From: Pholiota molesta
Taxonomy: Eukaryota > Basidiomycota > Agaricomycetes > Agaricales > Strophariaceae
Direction of reading: 5' to 3'
Assembly: GCA_014925825.1 (NCBI GenBank)
Contig: JACGCK010000487.1
Location: 1 to 20,726, forward strand
Length of the DNA stretch: 20,726 nt
Shown here: one piece after another, positions 9,090 through 18,957 of the stretch
Position numbering within the stretch: position 1 is the stretch's first letter
How the letters are laid out: every line of letters begins with the position of its first letter
The notes under the pieces: model-generated
The model's input: the letters and a program-made list of their open reading frames with translations, nothing else
What the model was told of the DNA's origin: nothing
Databases searched by the model: none
Program-made: the position numbers and the translations under genes

Positions 9090-12000
9090 ATGCTCGCACA
9101 TATCAAGCGGCGTATTACTGCTGTCCTCACCTCCCAGAAGGCCGTCACCTATGGACTGCAAAACTCACGCCGCCAGCTCGAGCATGCACGTCCAGTCCGA
9201 CGCCAATTCACGACCTTCCTAGCCTCTGGGTCGCTCAGGCACCGGTATACGACCCCGTCCCCGTCCATGCTGCGCCAAATGCACGTCCGAGCCATCTCGT
9301 ACTCGTCCATACCCCGTTTCGTCGCCCGCGCTTTCCGTGTGCCCATAGCAGGCGCGACCATTGGTGCAGGAGGTTTCGGTTATGCGAACTACAAATTTGA
9401 AGGTACGTCGTAATCCCCATTTGATGCTGACAATTTCTTATCTGTCTCCAGAGATGAGGAAGACCACCGGTGAATGGATTGGCTCTGCTCAGGACACTGT
9501 CAGCGGCGCTTTTGAAACTGCGTCCGAAGGGATAAACACCATTACTTCAAAATTGTCTGAGCTCAGGCTACCAGATCTCCCTGCAGTCGAAACACCACAA
9601 TTTCTCAAGGATCTCTTCGCAGCCAGGGAAAAACAAGAGAACAACAGCAAAGACGAAGGGTCCGAGAATCCCAACAACAACAACAACAACAAGTCGCCCA
9701 AAAGCGATGCTGCTGCAATCGCTGCTCTCGTGGCGGCTACAATGTCGTCACCTTCGGATTCCAAGGACAAATTGGACTCCCTTACACCTGAAGAGCGACA
9801 GAATGGTTTGATGCATCTCACACGGAAGCTTATTGAAATCAGGAGCATGCTCTTGAGTATCGACCAAAGCGACGCACTCAAACTGCCTAGTATCGTGGTG
9901 ATTGGAAGTCAGAGCTCTGGGAAAAGTTCTGTGTTGGAGGCAGTTGTGGGCCATGAGTTTCTACCAAAGTGAGTGTCTATGACTTACTTATATTTACTAG
10001 CCATTTATTCTCTTTCCAGAGGCAACAACATGGTTACTCGTCGACCTATAGAGCTCACTTTAATCCATACACCAGCCAAAGATGGAAATACACCACGAGA
10101 ATATGGCGAATTCCCTGGCCTAGGCCTCGGAAAACTCACCAACTTTGCAGATATTCAACGCATCCTCACAGACCTCAACCTTGCCGTCCCCGCATCCGAA
10201 GCTGTTTCAAATGACCCCATTGACCTCCGAATATACTCTCCCAGTGTCCCCGATCTTACCCTTATCGACCTCCCAGGATACGTCCAAATCGCATCTTTGG
10301 ACCAACCCGAGACTTTGAAGGAGAAGATTGCCAGCCTATGCGACAAATATATCCGAGAACCCAACATCATTCTGGCTGTCTGTGCGGCCGACGTCGATTT
10401 GGCGAATTCACCAGCTCTCCGAGCCAGCCGTAAAGTGGATCCTCTTGGCCTACGCACTATCGGTGTCATCACGAAGATGGATTTGGTGCCTCCCGAACAG
10501 GGCGCGTCAATTCTAACGGGTAATAGATATCCTCTTCATCTAGGTTATATCGGTGTGGTCGCCAAATCGAAGGGAAAGCAGCCCAGCACAGATTCCACTG
10601 CTGTCGTGGCTCAGCGCGGCGAAAAGGATTATTTTGGTGCTAACAAAGACGTCTTCGGCTCTCAATCATCTCTCATGGTCGGTACTGATACCCTACGTCG
10701 CCGGTTGATGGAAGTTCTGGAATCGTCTATGGCATCGTCTCTTCATGGCATCACCAACGCCGTCCAACTCGAACTGGAAGAGGCAACCTACCAATTCAAA
10801 GTCCAGTACAACGACAGACGGATAACAGCCGAATCATATGTCGCGGAGACGATGGACAGCCTCAAAGCACGCTTCAAGGACTATACTCAGCAATTTAAGC
10901 GCCCAATCATCCGCGCCAAACTGAAGAACATGCTCGAAGACAAAGTCATGGATGTCCTGGAGCAACTCTACTGGCTGGATAAACGCGCTCCAGAGCTCGG
11001 CGTGCTTGCCAACGACGCGAGAATCAAGCCAGAGGACGTCGAGCCGTACTGGCGGCACAAACTCGAGGCAGCCTCGTCTTTGCTCACCAAATCGGGGGTG
11101 GGGCGAGACTCGACATTACTCGTCGCAGACGGCCTGCGCTCGCTGATCGACTCGATTGCTGCCGGGGAGCCGTTCAACTACCACCCCCGCGCGGCAGAGC
11201 GCCTCACCGAGTTCTCGCACATGATCCTGCGCGACCGCATCGGGGTGACGTCGGACCAGGTGGAGAACTGCATCAAGCCATTCAAGTACGACGTCGAAGT
11301 CGAGCCGCGCGAGTGGGAGGCCGGGCGGGAAAGGGCTGTGGCGCTGTTTGAGACCGAGGTGCTGATGTGCGAACAGAAGCTACGCGAGATCAAGAACAAG
11401 GTGGGCGGCAGCCGGCGGTTGAATGGGTTGATTGGATACGTAAAGTCGTTGGAGGAGCAGCAAAAGGAGAAGTCGCTCAAACGATTGGATGCTGGCGAGG
11501 GAGAAGAGGCCGTTGCCGAAGATAAGCCCCTGGAGTCCTACCGCTATCCTCCTGCACAACTGATGGACGGTAAGTGGTTTTAACGTCTGAATCGTGTGCA
11601 TAATCTTATTTCATAATCCCAAGCCCGGTATGCGATGATGTACAACGACCGCCTGAGTGTCCTCAAGCTGCGTGTCATGGCATTGAAATCAAAGAGGTGT
11701 CGCGCTGGCCCTCAAAATGAAGTATTCTGCCCTGAAGCCTTCCTAAACGTCGTCGCCGACAAGCTCGCATATACCTCCTCCATGTTTATCAACATCGAAC
11801 TCCTCGATCAATTCTTCTACCAAGTAAGTGCTTCTCTTCCCGTGTTTTCTTGAAGGGAATGTGATATTGAAGAAACCGCCCAAAATTAGTTCCCTCGTGA
11901 AATCGACTCCCGTCTTCTCTACGACCTAGATCGGAAAGAAATAGTCGAGTTCGCGCGTGAAAACCCAATTGTTCGGCGGCATCTTGACCTTCAAGAGCGG

Positions 12001-12111
12001 AAAGACAAGCTCGAAGAAGTGATGAAGCAGCTGAACAGCCTTTCCACTCTCCGTGCAGACCCTCAACCAGCACCACGGCGACATAGAGGTCTTTTCGGGA
12101 GTGTTTTCTAA
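9090..12111 (+). CDS. MGM1: Mitochondrial inner-membrane dynamin-like GTPase Mgm1/Msp1 (OPA1 orthologue), five exons
   Basis: It drives inner-membrane fusion and cristae maintenance. Exons: 9090-9402, 9452-9968, 10020-11569, 11624-11823 and 11890-12111. All are in phase, giving 933 residues, typical of the family. The N-terminus is arginine-rich with few acids, a mitochondrial targeting sequence. A hydrophobic segment follows at about residues 83-101. A second, alanine-rich hydrophobic stretch (about 190-203) sits where Mgm1 proteins are cut by the rhomboid protease to make the short form; this assignment is by analogy. GTPase motifs are G1 GSQSSGKS (about 256-263), the G2 threonine in NNMVTRRP, G3 DLPG (about 360-363) and G4 TKMD (about 428-431). 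The stalk and C-terminal helices follow, ending in a basic [11 protein letters not shown] tail. Intron donors are gtacgt, gtgagt, gtaagt and gtaagt. No lesion is seen. Confidence 0.96.
9673..9690 (+). repeat. In-frame AAC trinucleotide repeat (six units) in MGM1
   Basis: Six AAC codons encode six asparagines (about residues 179-184). They lie just before the alanine-rich second hydrophobic segment, in a low-complexity linker. The tract could vary in length between strains. Confidence 0.85.
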
Positions 12112-12436
12112 GCATACTATGGATCTCTCTTTTGTCTTTCAGCTTTATTATTTAAATTACACCTGTTATGGATTATTCGGATTTCTAGTATCTTTTAGCT
12201 CGTTAGAGTTGTAATATGTCTCCAACCACCCCTCTCCTTTACAAACTTTAAAAATAAAATGGTTTTTGAGGATCACTTACTCTCGATCAAGTTCCTGCTG
12301 TGTTTCCAATCCCGAGCAGGTGTTCATATGTAAGCGCGTCGAGGGCTGATAAGGGAACTTCGGGTGGACCAAGGTAGTAAACTTGGTATATGAAATAAGG
12401 GATATATTAAGTATTGATACATTAATGATAACAGAC
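12112..12436. other. Convergent 3' flanks of MGM1 and the SCP2 gene
   Basis: Stop codons of the two convergent genes are 325 bp apart. AT-rich, with an AAATAAAAT run near 12250 that may act in 3' end formation. A minus-strand open frame that extends the SCP2 exon reading into its last intron and this region is a splice read-through artefact. Confidence 0.5.
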
Positions 12437-13036
12437 TTAGAGCTTGGCTTTCGCGCCCTGAAGCGACACGCTTGGATTAGAATGAATGAATGACAGACAG
12501 AAAGACACGAGCGCACCTTGAGAACGGTGTCCAGCTTAGTAGCGAGCATCATGTTTCCACGGGTCTTTAGCTTGCCAGTCATGAAGGCCTTTTGGCCGTT
12601 AAGCTGATGACATTTTAGTACAATAGTATCAATGATTGAAAAGCGACATACCTTGCCGCTGGCAAGATCGACGAGAGTATCATCAGCGAGGATGATGGTG
12701 ACGTCGGCCTTCGGGTTGGCCTTACCCTTGAACACGGTTCCTGTCTTCTTCATGTCGATCGTCCATGTCACAGTTTCCTTAGCGCCATTGGTGACTTGGA
12801 GTTCGAAGATACCATTGGTCTAACCATCTCATCGGAAACTGGCCTTCGGAAGGTAACTATTGAGCGCACCTTTTTAATTTGAGAAGCCTTCTCGGCGTCT
12901 GTGAATTTTGAAAAGGCTGTTTGGAGTCCTGAAATGAGTTCGGAGGACTGTTGTCCTAGATGTTCAGAGTGGCTTATGGCAAGCAGAGGGATGCGGAACC
13001 GACCTCGAACCCGGGAGCTTTGATATCGTCAGACAT
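12437..13036 (-). CDS. SCP2-domain sterol/lipid carrier protein with peroxisomal C-terminus, five exons
   Basis: This is a small single-domain sterol carrier protein 2 homologue that binds and moves sterols and fatty acyl-CoAs. Exons read from 13036 downwards: 13000-13036, 12870-12955, 12652-12819, 12517-12603 and 12437-12457, with introns of 44-59 nt. The product is 132 residues, normal for stand-alone SCP2. It begins MSDDIKAPGFE. The conserved core includes GIFELQV, ETVTWTIDMKK, ADVTIILADDTLVDLASGK, LNGQKAFMTGKLKTRGNMMLATKL and DTVLKGAKAKL. It ends in AKL, an accepted PTS1 variant, so peroxisomal matrix import is likely. The first intron has two possible donors; gttccg at 12999 keeps frame, while gtcggt three to four bases upstream in the gene does not. 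The last exon is only seven codons. It converges on MGM1. Confidence 0.93.
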
Positions 13037-13985
13037 GGCGGGGATGGGAGATGGATATGAGGGGAAGGGAGAAGGAGTGCTTTATATTCAAGTGTCCACC
13101 GCGGATTATCATATGATATCTGCAAACCATGTGACCATGCCCTCATACCCCAACTTTTCACTTCCTCGAGTCCTCAAATTCCCACTTGTGTCTCCACATA
13201 GTCCCCAGATATGATAAGCTCTACTAATAGCGCGGGCACTAGGCTTCTTTCTTTTCCGAACTCAATCACACGCTTATTCCCCGTACAATCTTCAGCGCCT
13301 ATTTTCCGAGTCCCGACTGAACTGCTATGACTTGTTACAGTGGCTTCATACGACAGCATTCTACTGTACAATACGGTCATCGGACTGGATTTAGTTTCGA
13401 TGATACCTAACGGAAAGACGTTATTTTCCAGCGGTATCACCTCCAGAGGCAAGTTGGTACTAGTCTACGACATCCACCCGGCCGGACACCAGCGTAGTTG
13501 CATACTGTTTGTAGAACGACATCAGGTATGTCCTATATACTTTGTATTGCTCGTCCTGCAGTACATAATCACATAACTCTCATGATAAGAATCCTAATAT
13601 CATGAATGCTTCATTTGAATTGGTGTGCTGTTTTTATCATCATCATTGAGTGTGAAGCAACGACTCAGCCGCTGTTCCATCGCCACCTCGATAAGCACGA
13701 AAATTGTGGCTCAAAGCGATGTTACATATGGGTCCTTTCATGGATGGTTTGGCCTTAGGTATCTACGCTTGGAACTACAGCTTATAATGCGCAACCTAAT
13801 GCGGCGGAGTGGCACGAACCATCCACAAAGCGGTGGCACTGGGGGGTATTTATTTAAATGACCGTAATTTTCCTGGGCACCATCGCCCACCCCCCATTCT
13901 TGCCACTGCCACTTATATCTTATCTTCTAAACTTAGACTCATTCAACCAACCTCTCAGTCCAATATACCTCGCCAAAACGTTAAA
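13037..13985. other. Intergenic stretch with a coding-like exon of unknown origin
   Basis: This contains the SCP2 promoter side and the upstream region of the FunK1-like gene. The most coding-like piece is 13341-13525, listed separately. Further right, GGGGGGTATTTATTTAAATG near 13841-13860 may serve as a TATA-like core promoter for the gene at 13986. No RNA gene is seen. Confidence 0.45.
13341..13525 (+). pseudogene. Isolated exon-like open segment, possible relic of a FunK1 N-lobe
   Basis: An open frame lies between a good acceptor (ttacag at 13340) and a good donor (gtatgt from 13526). It contains YDSILLYNTVIGLDLVSM and SRGKLVLVYDIH. The placement upstream of a FunK1-like gene that lacks an N-lobe, and a loose resemblance to the RG..V..VYD pattern of that lobe, suggest a leftover 5' exon. 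I cannot connect it by splicing to the downstream gene, and the similarity is weak. Confidence 0.2.
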
Positions 13986-14907
13986 ATGCAGCCAATGCAA
14001 ACCCGTGATCTGAACATCCATCCTCTGCTAAGAGCGGCAAAGATACCATCGACGAAGTTGCCAATAGATAATGTTGTCGTGGATCCAAGCAATGGGATTT
14101 CTCCCAGTAACCCACTAGATGCTGCCAACATTACGGACTTCGCCTCGCAGGAGGAACTTATCTGTGCATTAATTGATATTGTTCAAGGTATGTGATATTG
14201 TCCTGCGAAGTATAAAGAAACGGAAATTAACGACCTAAAATTATTTACTCTAGCCCATCAAGAGCTTGAAGTGAGGGGCATACGACGTGGCGACATCAAC
14301 ATCAACAATCTTGTTCTGCGTCCAAGGGTCTCGGCCAGACAAGGAATGCGCAAGGGATACCTGATCAATTTCGAGGTACCTACAGACGAGGCAGATTATT
14401 CGCATCCAATGGTAAGCCATATACCTTATCACATGTACTGAATAAGTATCTGAAGAATTTTTCCCCACTCAGGACACCCTCCCTTTCAAAGCCCTGGATA
14501 TTCTCACTGACCTAGGATCAAAAACCTCTCGCCAGGCTCATCATGATCTCGAATCCTTTTTCTACGTCCTCCTCTGGATATGTATTAACTATGCGGGGCC
14601 ACACAGCCAGAAGCGCGCTAACTTTAGCATCACAAGTACAAATCTGTACTGCTGGTACACCGGGGTTTCGGAATACTGGATTGGGATCGTCAAGAAGGAA
14701 AGCATGCTCCGCAGTATGCTTTTTGAAGAGGACGTTCTGAATCTCTGTTCGCCATACTTCTACGACCTAAAGCCTGTCTTAAGACGCTTGCGAGTATCTT
14801 TCTTTGATGAGCAACGAATGGCGCGTGGCTGCAAAGTTACGCATGAGGAGATGATTGGGATATTTCGACAGGCGCTGAGCGATCTTGCGGAAACGGTTAC
14901 CTATTAG
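13986..14907 (+). CDS. FunK1-like protein kinase C-lobe, N-terminally short and probably inactive
   Basis: FunK1 kinases are an expanded basidiomycete family of unknown substrates. Exons 13986-14187, 14254-14411 and 14473-14907 keep phase and give 264 residues, far shorter than usual FunK1 proteins, with essentially only the C-lobe. Family features are ELICALIDIVQAH, the catalytic loop IRRGDININN (Asp near residue 81), the LPFKALDIL block replacing the activation-segment GT-PF-A--L motif, and HHDLESFFYVLLWIC. The HRD motif reads RGD, and the DFG-equivalent Asp is Asn (LINFE, near residue 106). With the ATP-binding N-lobe missing as well, catalysis is unlikely. The frame has no internal stop or shift, so it may still be translated or be a young relic. 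The upstream frame is open to 13809, so a longer N-terminus is possible. Confidence 0.78.
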
Positions 14908-15907
14908 CAGTTTGTTTTTGTACATGGAATATTACCGCACCCTGAGATTTCGAGATACAGATCAACACGGCCCGAAAGGGATGTTTACGTCGTGGCATGA
15001 CCTCATTCTTGACCTCATTCACCTATTTGTTTAAGCGCGCGCTAATTATTTCTATCACAGTCACATCAAGTCCGGTGAACGCGTTGGATGTCCTGTTAAG
15101 GACATTCAAAACCATGCAATAAATCAATAGCGTACCATGTTTAAGGAGTTGATGAAAGCGAATAATAAATATTTGATTTCACCCGCACCCTTTCGGATCG
15201 AACGTGCGTATTTTGTCAGTTACCCGACGCAAAAGCATCTTTTTTCACAAGGATGAGAGTGAATCTGAGTGAATGCACCTGTCTTTTTCATATATATCCG
15301 TAGGCAAAAGATATCGCCTAGGTATTCGTTTAACATGAGCTGATAAAGGACATACTTACCGTATTCTGTCTCTTATCTACTATATTGGTTCTCGATCCTA
15401 CATAAATGGGGCTCGGAATGTGCAACGAAGGAGACAAATGTAGAAAACATAGATGCTACAAACGAGGGGGATGTCACTATCTCTCAGCGCTCGAGGTCCG
15501 AATAAACTTTGAATAAACTATCTGGTGAATCCTTGTCATTCTATCAAATGTGCGTCGGATAACGCAAAATACGATGTATCCAAAACCAATTACTACTTGC
15601 ATACCATCATATCAGTCTAGTAAGAGGTTAGACTAATTATAATCCCATCGGACTCAAGTTCAAAGGCCTGTGTAGTGAGCAACCGTGCGTGCATTGACCG
15701 TGCTTCATTGCTTGTTTGCTCTGCATGACGTCATATAATGTCAGCAGCACGAAAAAAGGATGATCGTCGCAGGCGTTGCACTCTGCGCAGGTCCGAGGCC
15801 TGCACGTCTGAAAGATAGCGTGCTTTGAATGACGGAGCGGATGTCAGAAAACAAACATTATTCCGCGATGAGCCCGTAGGGCTAATCTTAGGATAAGCTA
15901 AAGATAG
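14908..15907. other. Intergenic stretch between FunK1-like gene and retroelement
   Basis: About 1 kb with no credible open frame. A short inverted repeat TGTCCT/AGGACA lies near 15090. The left end of the retroelement may be somewhere in the last few hundred bases here, but I could not find a terminal repeat that fixes it. Confidence 0.45.
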
Positions 15908-16014
15908 GCGTCGGAAGCAAGATTGTTATATAAGCATCATTTAGATAAGCTTTCAATATATCGACGAAGGAAAGCTTATCTTTCCTCTTCGTCTTCTGAA
16001 ATCTCTTCCGACGC
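15908..16014 (+). promoter_or_regulatory. Retroelement leader: TATA box inside nested inverted repeats
   Basis: GCGTCGGAAG (15908-15917) pairs with CTTCCGACGC (16005-16014). Within this, GATAAGCTTTC (15944-15954) pairs with GAAAGCTTATC (15970-15980), and GACGAAG (15963-15969) pairs with CTTCGTC (15987-15993). A TATATAAG box lies at 15927-15934, about 190 bp before the gag ATG. The arms could be part of a terminal repeat or a structured leader RNA. Confidence 0.55.
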
Positions 16015-16125
16015 ACAAAAAACCTTATCGGTTGTTTTCGGAGATCTTTACTCATTTTTTGACTTCATTTCCCAAAAGTCTCCACCTTTTTACATACATA
16101 TCTCCATTTTTATCCATTTTCACCC

Positions 16126-17607
16126 ATGGTTGAAGGGATTGCTCCCCATGATGCTCCCGGGCCCAATCCTGGTGGCCAAGCTGGACAACAACAAGTTGTA
16201 CCACCTGATGTACCACCTGAACAGCAAAATATCAGGGTACATCGTACTCACATCAATCCTGAGGTGGTAACTATGCTAAAAAATCTCTCTTTATTCAATA
16301 AATTGGAGACAAACAAGAATATTGAGCTCGCTAATATTTCTCGAATGAAAAGGACCTTGGAACATGCCTTGGATGCTACCAATCATCCCGTTGCTGGCTC
16401 TGAGACGGCTTCTTTGATCACTATCAGTGACGAAGAGATCTCCGATCTCCTGGATGACAACATCCGCAGTTATTACAAGGATGTCATACCCGTCTCCGTG
16501 TCGAAGCGCCTCGCGGCAATTCAGAAGACCATTTCCGGTGAGAGCCAATCATCTAAAAGACCCGCGGCTACGGATTCTGTCGAGAAGGCCATCGAGGCTA
16601 GACTCGCAAAGCGGCGCTGCATGACCGGAGACGACATCGCGCCCCGTGTCGTCGGCATTCCGTCTCAATTAATTTTCCCCCAAATTATGTTTGATACCGA
16701 GGACTGTGTTTCTATTCCTCTTCCTTTCTTTTTGCATAAAAATCTGCGTTACATAATTGACAACGCGGCTATGCTGGATACGGTGAAATCAAACCCATTG
16801 GTCGGCACGACCAAAGGGTTACAGATCCTTGACATCGCGAAGTTGTCAAATAAACTCGGATCAGAACTTTCCTTGACATGCAGCCAGTGGGGGGAAGCTT
16901 GCTGGCAGATGTATAGATTTCAACAAGAACGTGACAAAGCTGGGCCAGATGGCAGCTTTGCCGGCTGGTACTCTAACCATTTTAATTTCTTTAATTCTCA
17001 AATAGACAAAGACGAGACCTATGATGCATGGAAATCTCTGGAGCTTGAACTTCGCCAAGAATTCCGGAGCCAGAAAAGAGACTACAGCGCGGCTCATTAT
17101 GCCGAGCGCTATCTTATTTCCAAATCAGAACATCTCATCTGGACCCGGACCCAGGCCGCCATACAAGCTATGGCCAAACCATCGGGCCAGGTACAGTTCC
17201 CACCGCGCAGCGGCGGCAGTAACGGACGCTTTTCGCGTCCTGGGAACTCGTTCACTTCTTCCCAGACTCCCCCCACATCCTCGTCGTCCTTTCCGTCCAG
17301 CAGCTCGAAGTCCGCCCTCTCTGCCTGCTGCATCCTATGCGGCCGGAGAGGGCACACCGTCATTTTCCACACCAACGATACTACTCCACCAAAATCCGCC
17401 GACGGAAAACCGACTTTCTGCAAATACGCGTCTGATCGAATCCTGCGCGGACCCGACAACAAAGAAATATGCATCCCGTTCAATATCAAAGGAGAACGAG
17501 CATCTTGCTCCCACTCAAAGGACGAGCGAGCGCACATCTGTTCTTTCTGCGGGAAGGTCCACTTCGCCTTCGCCTGGGTTTGCCGTTCCCGCCCCTCTGA
17601 ATCCTGA
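16126..17607 (+). CDS. Gag-like protein of the DIRS-like retroelement
   Basis: A 493-residue open frame encodes the probable nucleocapsid/structural protein. The N-terminal part is rich in Pro/Gln/Gly, followed by helical regions. A central block has FFLHKNLRYI, then CSQWGEACWQMYRFQQERD, GWYSNHFNFF and YDAWKSLELELRQEFRSQ. A Ser/Pro-rich linker leads to two zinc-binding-like clusters near the end: CILCGRRGH..H (about residues 402-415) and CSFCGKVHFAFAWVC (C-x2-C-x3-H-x6-C, about 472-486). The ATG at 16126 (CACCCATGG) fits well and heads the whole frame. The TGA at 17605 is followed by an in-frame TAA at 17617, after which the same frame is open into pol. Gag and pol may therefore have been one polyprotein before these stops arose. 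Confidence 0.8.
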   Translation: MVEGIAPHDAPGPNPGGQAGQQQVVPPDVPPEQQNIRVHRTHINPEVVTMLKNLSLFNKLETNKNIELANISRMKRTLEHALDATNHPVAGSETASLITISDEEISDLLDDNIRSYYKDVIPVSVSKRLAAIQKTISGESQSSKRPAATDSVEKAIEARLAKRRCMTGDDIAPRVVGIPSQLIFPQIMFDTEDCVSIPLPFFLHKNLRYIIDNAAMLDTVKSNPLVGTTKGLQILDIAKLSNKLGSELSLTCSQWGEACWQMYRFQQERDKAGPDGSFAGWYSNHFNFFNSQIDKDETYDAWKSLELELRQEFRSQKRDYSAAHYAERYLISKSEHLIWTRTQAAIQAMAKPSGQVQFPPRSGGSNGRFSRPGNSFTSSQTPPTSSSSFPSSSSKSALSACCILCGRRGHTVIFHTNDTTPPKSADGKPTFCKYASDRILRGPDNKEICIPFNIKGERASCSHSKDERAHICSFCGKVHFAFAWVCRSRPSES

Positions 17608-17777
17608 AGATTTCTCTAAATTTTACATCCTCCTTTTCTTACATATACTGATTTTTCCTCTTCAATCATCCATAGACCGTCTTTTAATCCCTTACTGCAC
17701 ATTAACGAAGAAGTCTTTTCTCGAGTCATCCATCCATACAACACATCCGCGTTCGCTTCCTTTTTAGACAAACACAA

Positions 17778-17785
17778 TCTTTCTC
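17778..17785. repeat. Target-site duplication, left copy (TCTTTCTC)
   Basis: The 8-mer TCTTTCTC here is repeated exactly at 18564-18571, on either side of the inverted-repeat element at 17786-18563. An 8-bp duplication is the hAT signature. Confidence 0.85.
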
Positions 17786-18563
17786 CAAGGGGGCACTGGG
17801 ATCAGAATGCCAGACCGGGTCCCGGTTAGTTAGTCCAGCCGCAGGCCACTAAAAAAAATTTTTGGACCACCTTCGCCAAGGAGGATTTCAAGGAAGTTTA
17901 GCAAGATTTATAGTTTCAAATGTATATCTACACCAATTTAATACCCATTTGGCATGCATTTGATGCTTTCTTGGCACCATCAAGCATTGTATGAGCTGTT
18001 TCCGAGTTCAAACTCCACTTGAATTCACTCTGCATTGATCTCAACTGGCAACTGCACAATAGCAACAGAATTTGGGAGTGCTGTAGGAGATTAAGGGAAG
18101 ACCTATGCTATGGGAGATCTGCTTAAGCCACTGAAAATACTTCCTACAGTGGTATGGTGCATAATTGCATGTAATGCTGCAAGAATAATGCCTGTGCTAC
18201 AGCTATGGTGATTCTAAGTGAACAATACCACCAATGGGCCTTGATAAAGGATAATGAGTAGCCCAAAAGTAGCCGGCAACAAAGATGTGAGCAGGGGTAA
18301 TGACAACAGGCACTTCCAACTGTCTGTACATTCAATAAAGCTGCAAATGTGTAGCTTCTACAGCATAGAGATACATACAGGTCCCAAACGGGTCCAGTGT
18401 CGATGGTGTGCTCGCGCTATACTGTATGATCAAGTTTGATGGGATCACAAAATTGCCTTATTTGGACATGGTGCCTGATTACATAGTCAGTTAGTCCAAC
18501 CAGTGGGCCTCTAAACAAAAAAATCGACCCCAGGTCTTTTATTTTGATCCGTGTGCCCCCTTG
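17786..18563. mobile_element. 778-bp non-autonomous hAT-like element inserted in pol
   Basis: Terminal inverted repeats: the left end CAAGGGGGCACTGGGATCA matches the right end read inward, CAAGGGGGCACACGGATCA, in 17 of 19 positions, with more matches beyond (GACC about 30 bp in). The CAAGG start fits the YARNG rule for hAT ends, and a perfect 8-bp duplication flanks it. A subterminal motif beginning AGTTAGTCCA occurs at 17828-17859 and again, in the same orientation, at 18489-18524. No transposase is encoded. Removing the element plus one duplication copy restores an unbroken reading frame into HNLSLSYPLLINNL, so it hit a coding sequence. Confidence 0.88.
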
Positions 18564-18571
18564 TCTTTCTC
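18564..18571. repeat. Target-site duplication, right copy (TCTTTCTC)
   Basis: Exact second copy of the 8-mer at 17778-17785, immediately right of the GTGCCCCCTTG terminus. Confidence 0.85.
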
Positions 18572-18957
18572 TTTCATATCCTTTACTTATCAACAATCTC
18601 ACGCACGGCTTTCCTTTAGGGCGTATGCCCAATATCACCAAGACTGTTATTTTACCTCAGAATCCTTCATTCTTCGAACATACTGACGCTATACAGGAGT
18701 ATCTCCGCAAGGAGGTCGCTGCCGGTCGCATGTCAGGACCCTATACACGCGAAGAGGTCGAATCGACCCTTCGCGGCCCATTTTACGCATCTCCCATCAT
18801 CGCCGTCATACAACCTCAACCCGGCGACATCCCAGACAAAATTCGTATCTGCCGTCACCTCTCCAAGAGCACCAAATTCCACGAGTCGGTAAACTCACAT
18901 ATCAAAAAGGAAGATTTTCCTACTAGATTCGACACCGCATCGTTAGTAGCAGACATC

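Noticed and set aside
9489..9881. 130-codon antisense frame inside MGM1 exon 2
   Set aside because: It is a shadow of the coding strand; the leucine and serine runs are the complement of the Asn/Lys/Glu-rich linker.
15923..16270. Open frame across the retroelement leader
   Set aside because: It starts in the inverted-repeat leader, overlaps the gag start in another frame and has a low-complexity translation; it is more likely untranslated leader.
17021..17767. 248-codon frame overlapping the 3' end of gag
   Set aside because: It is Pro/Ser/Arg-rich with no conserved motif, while the gag frame over the same bases has the zinc-knuckle clusters and the pol blocks continue in the gag frame.
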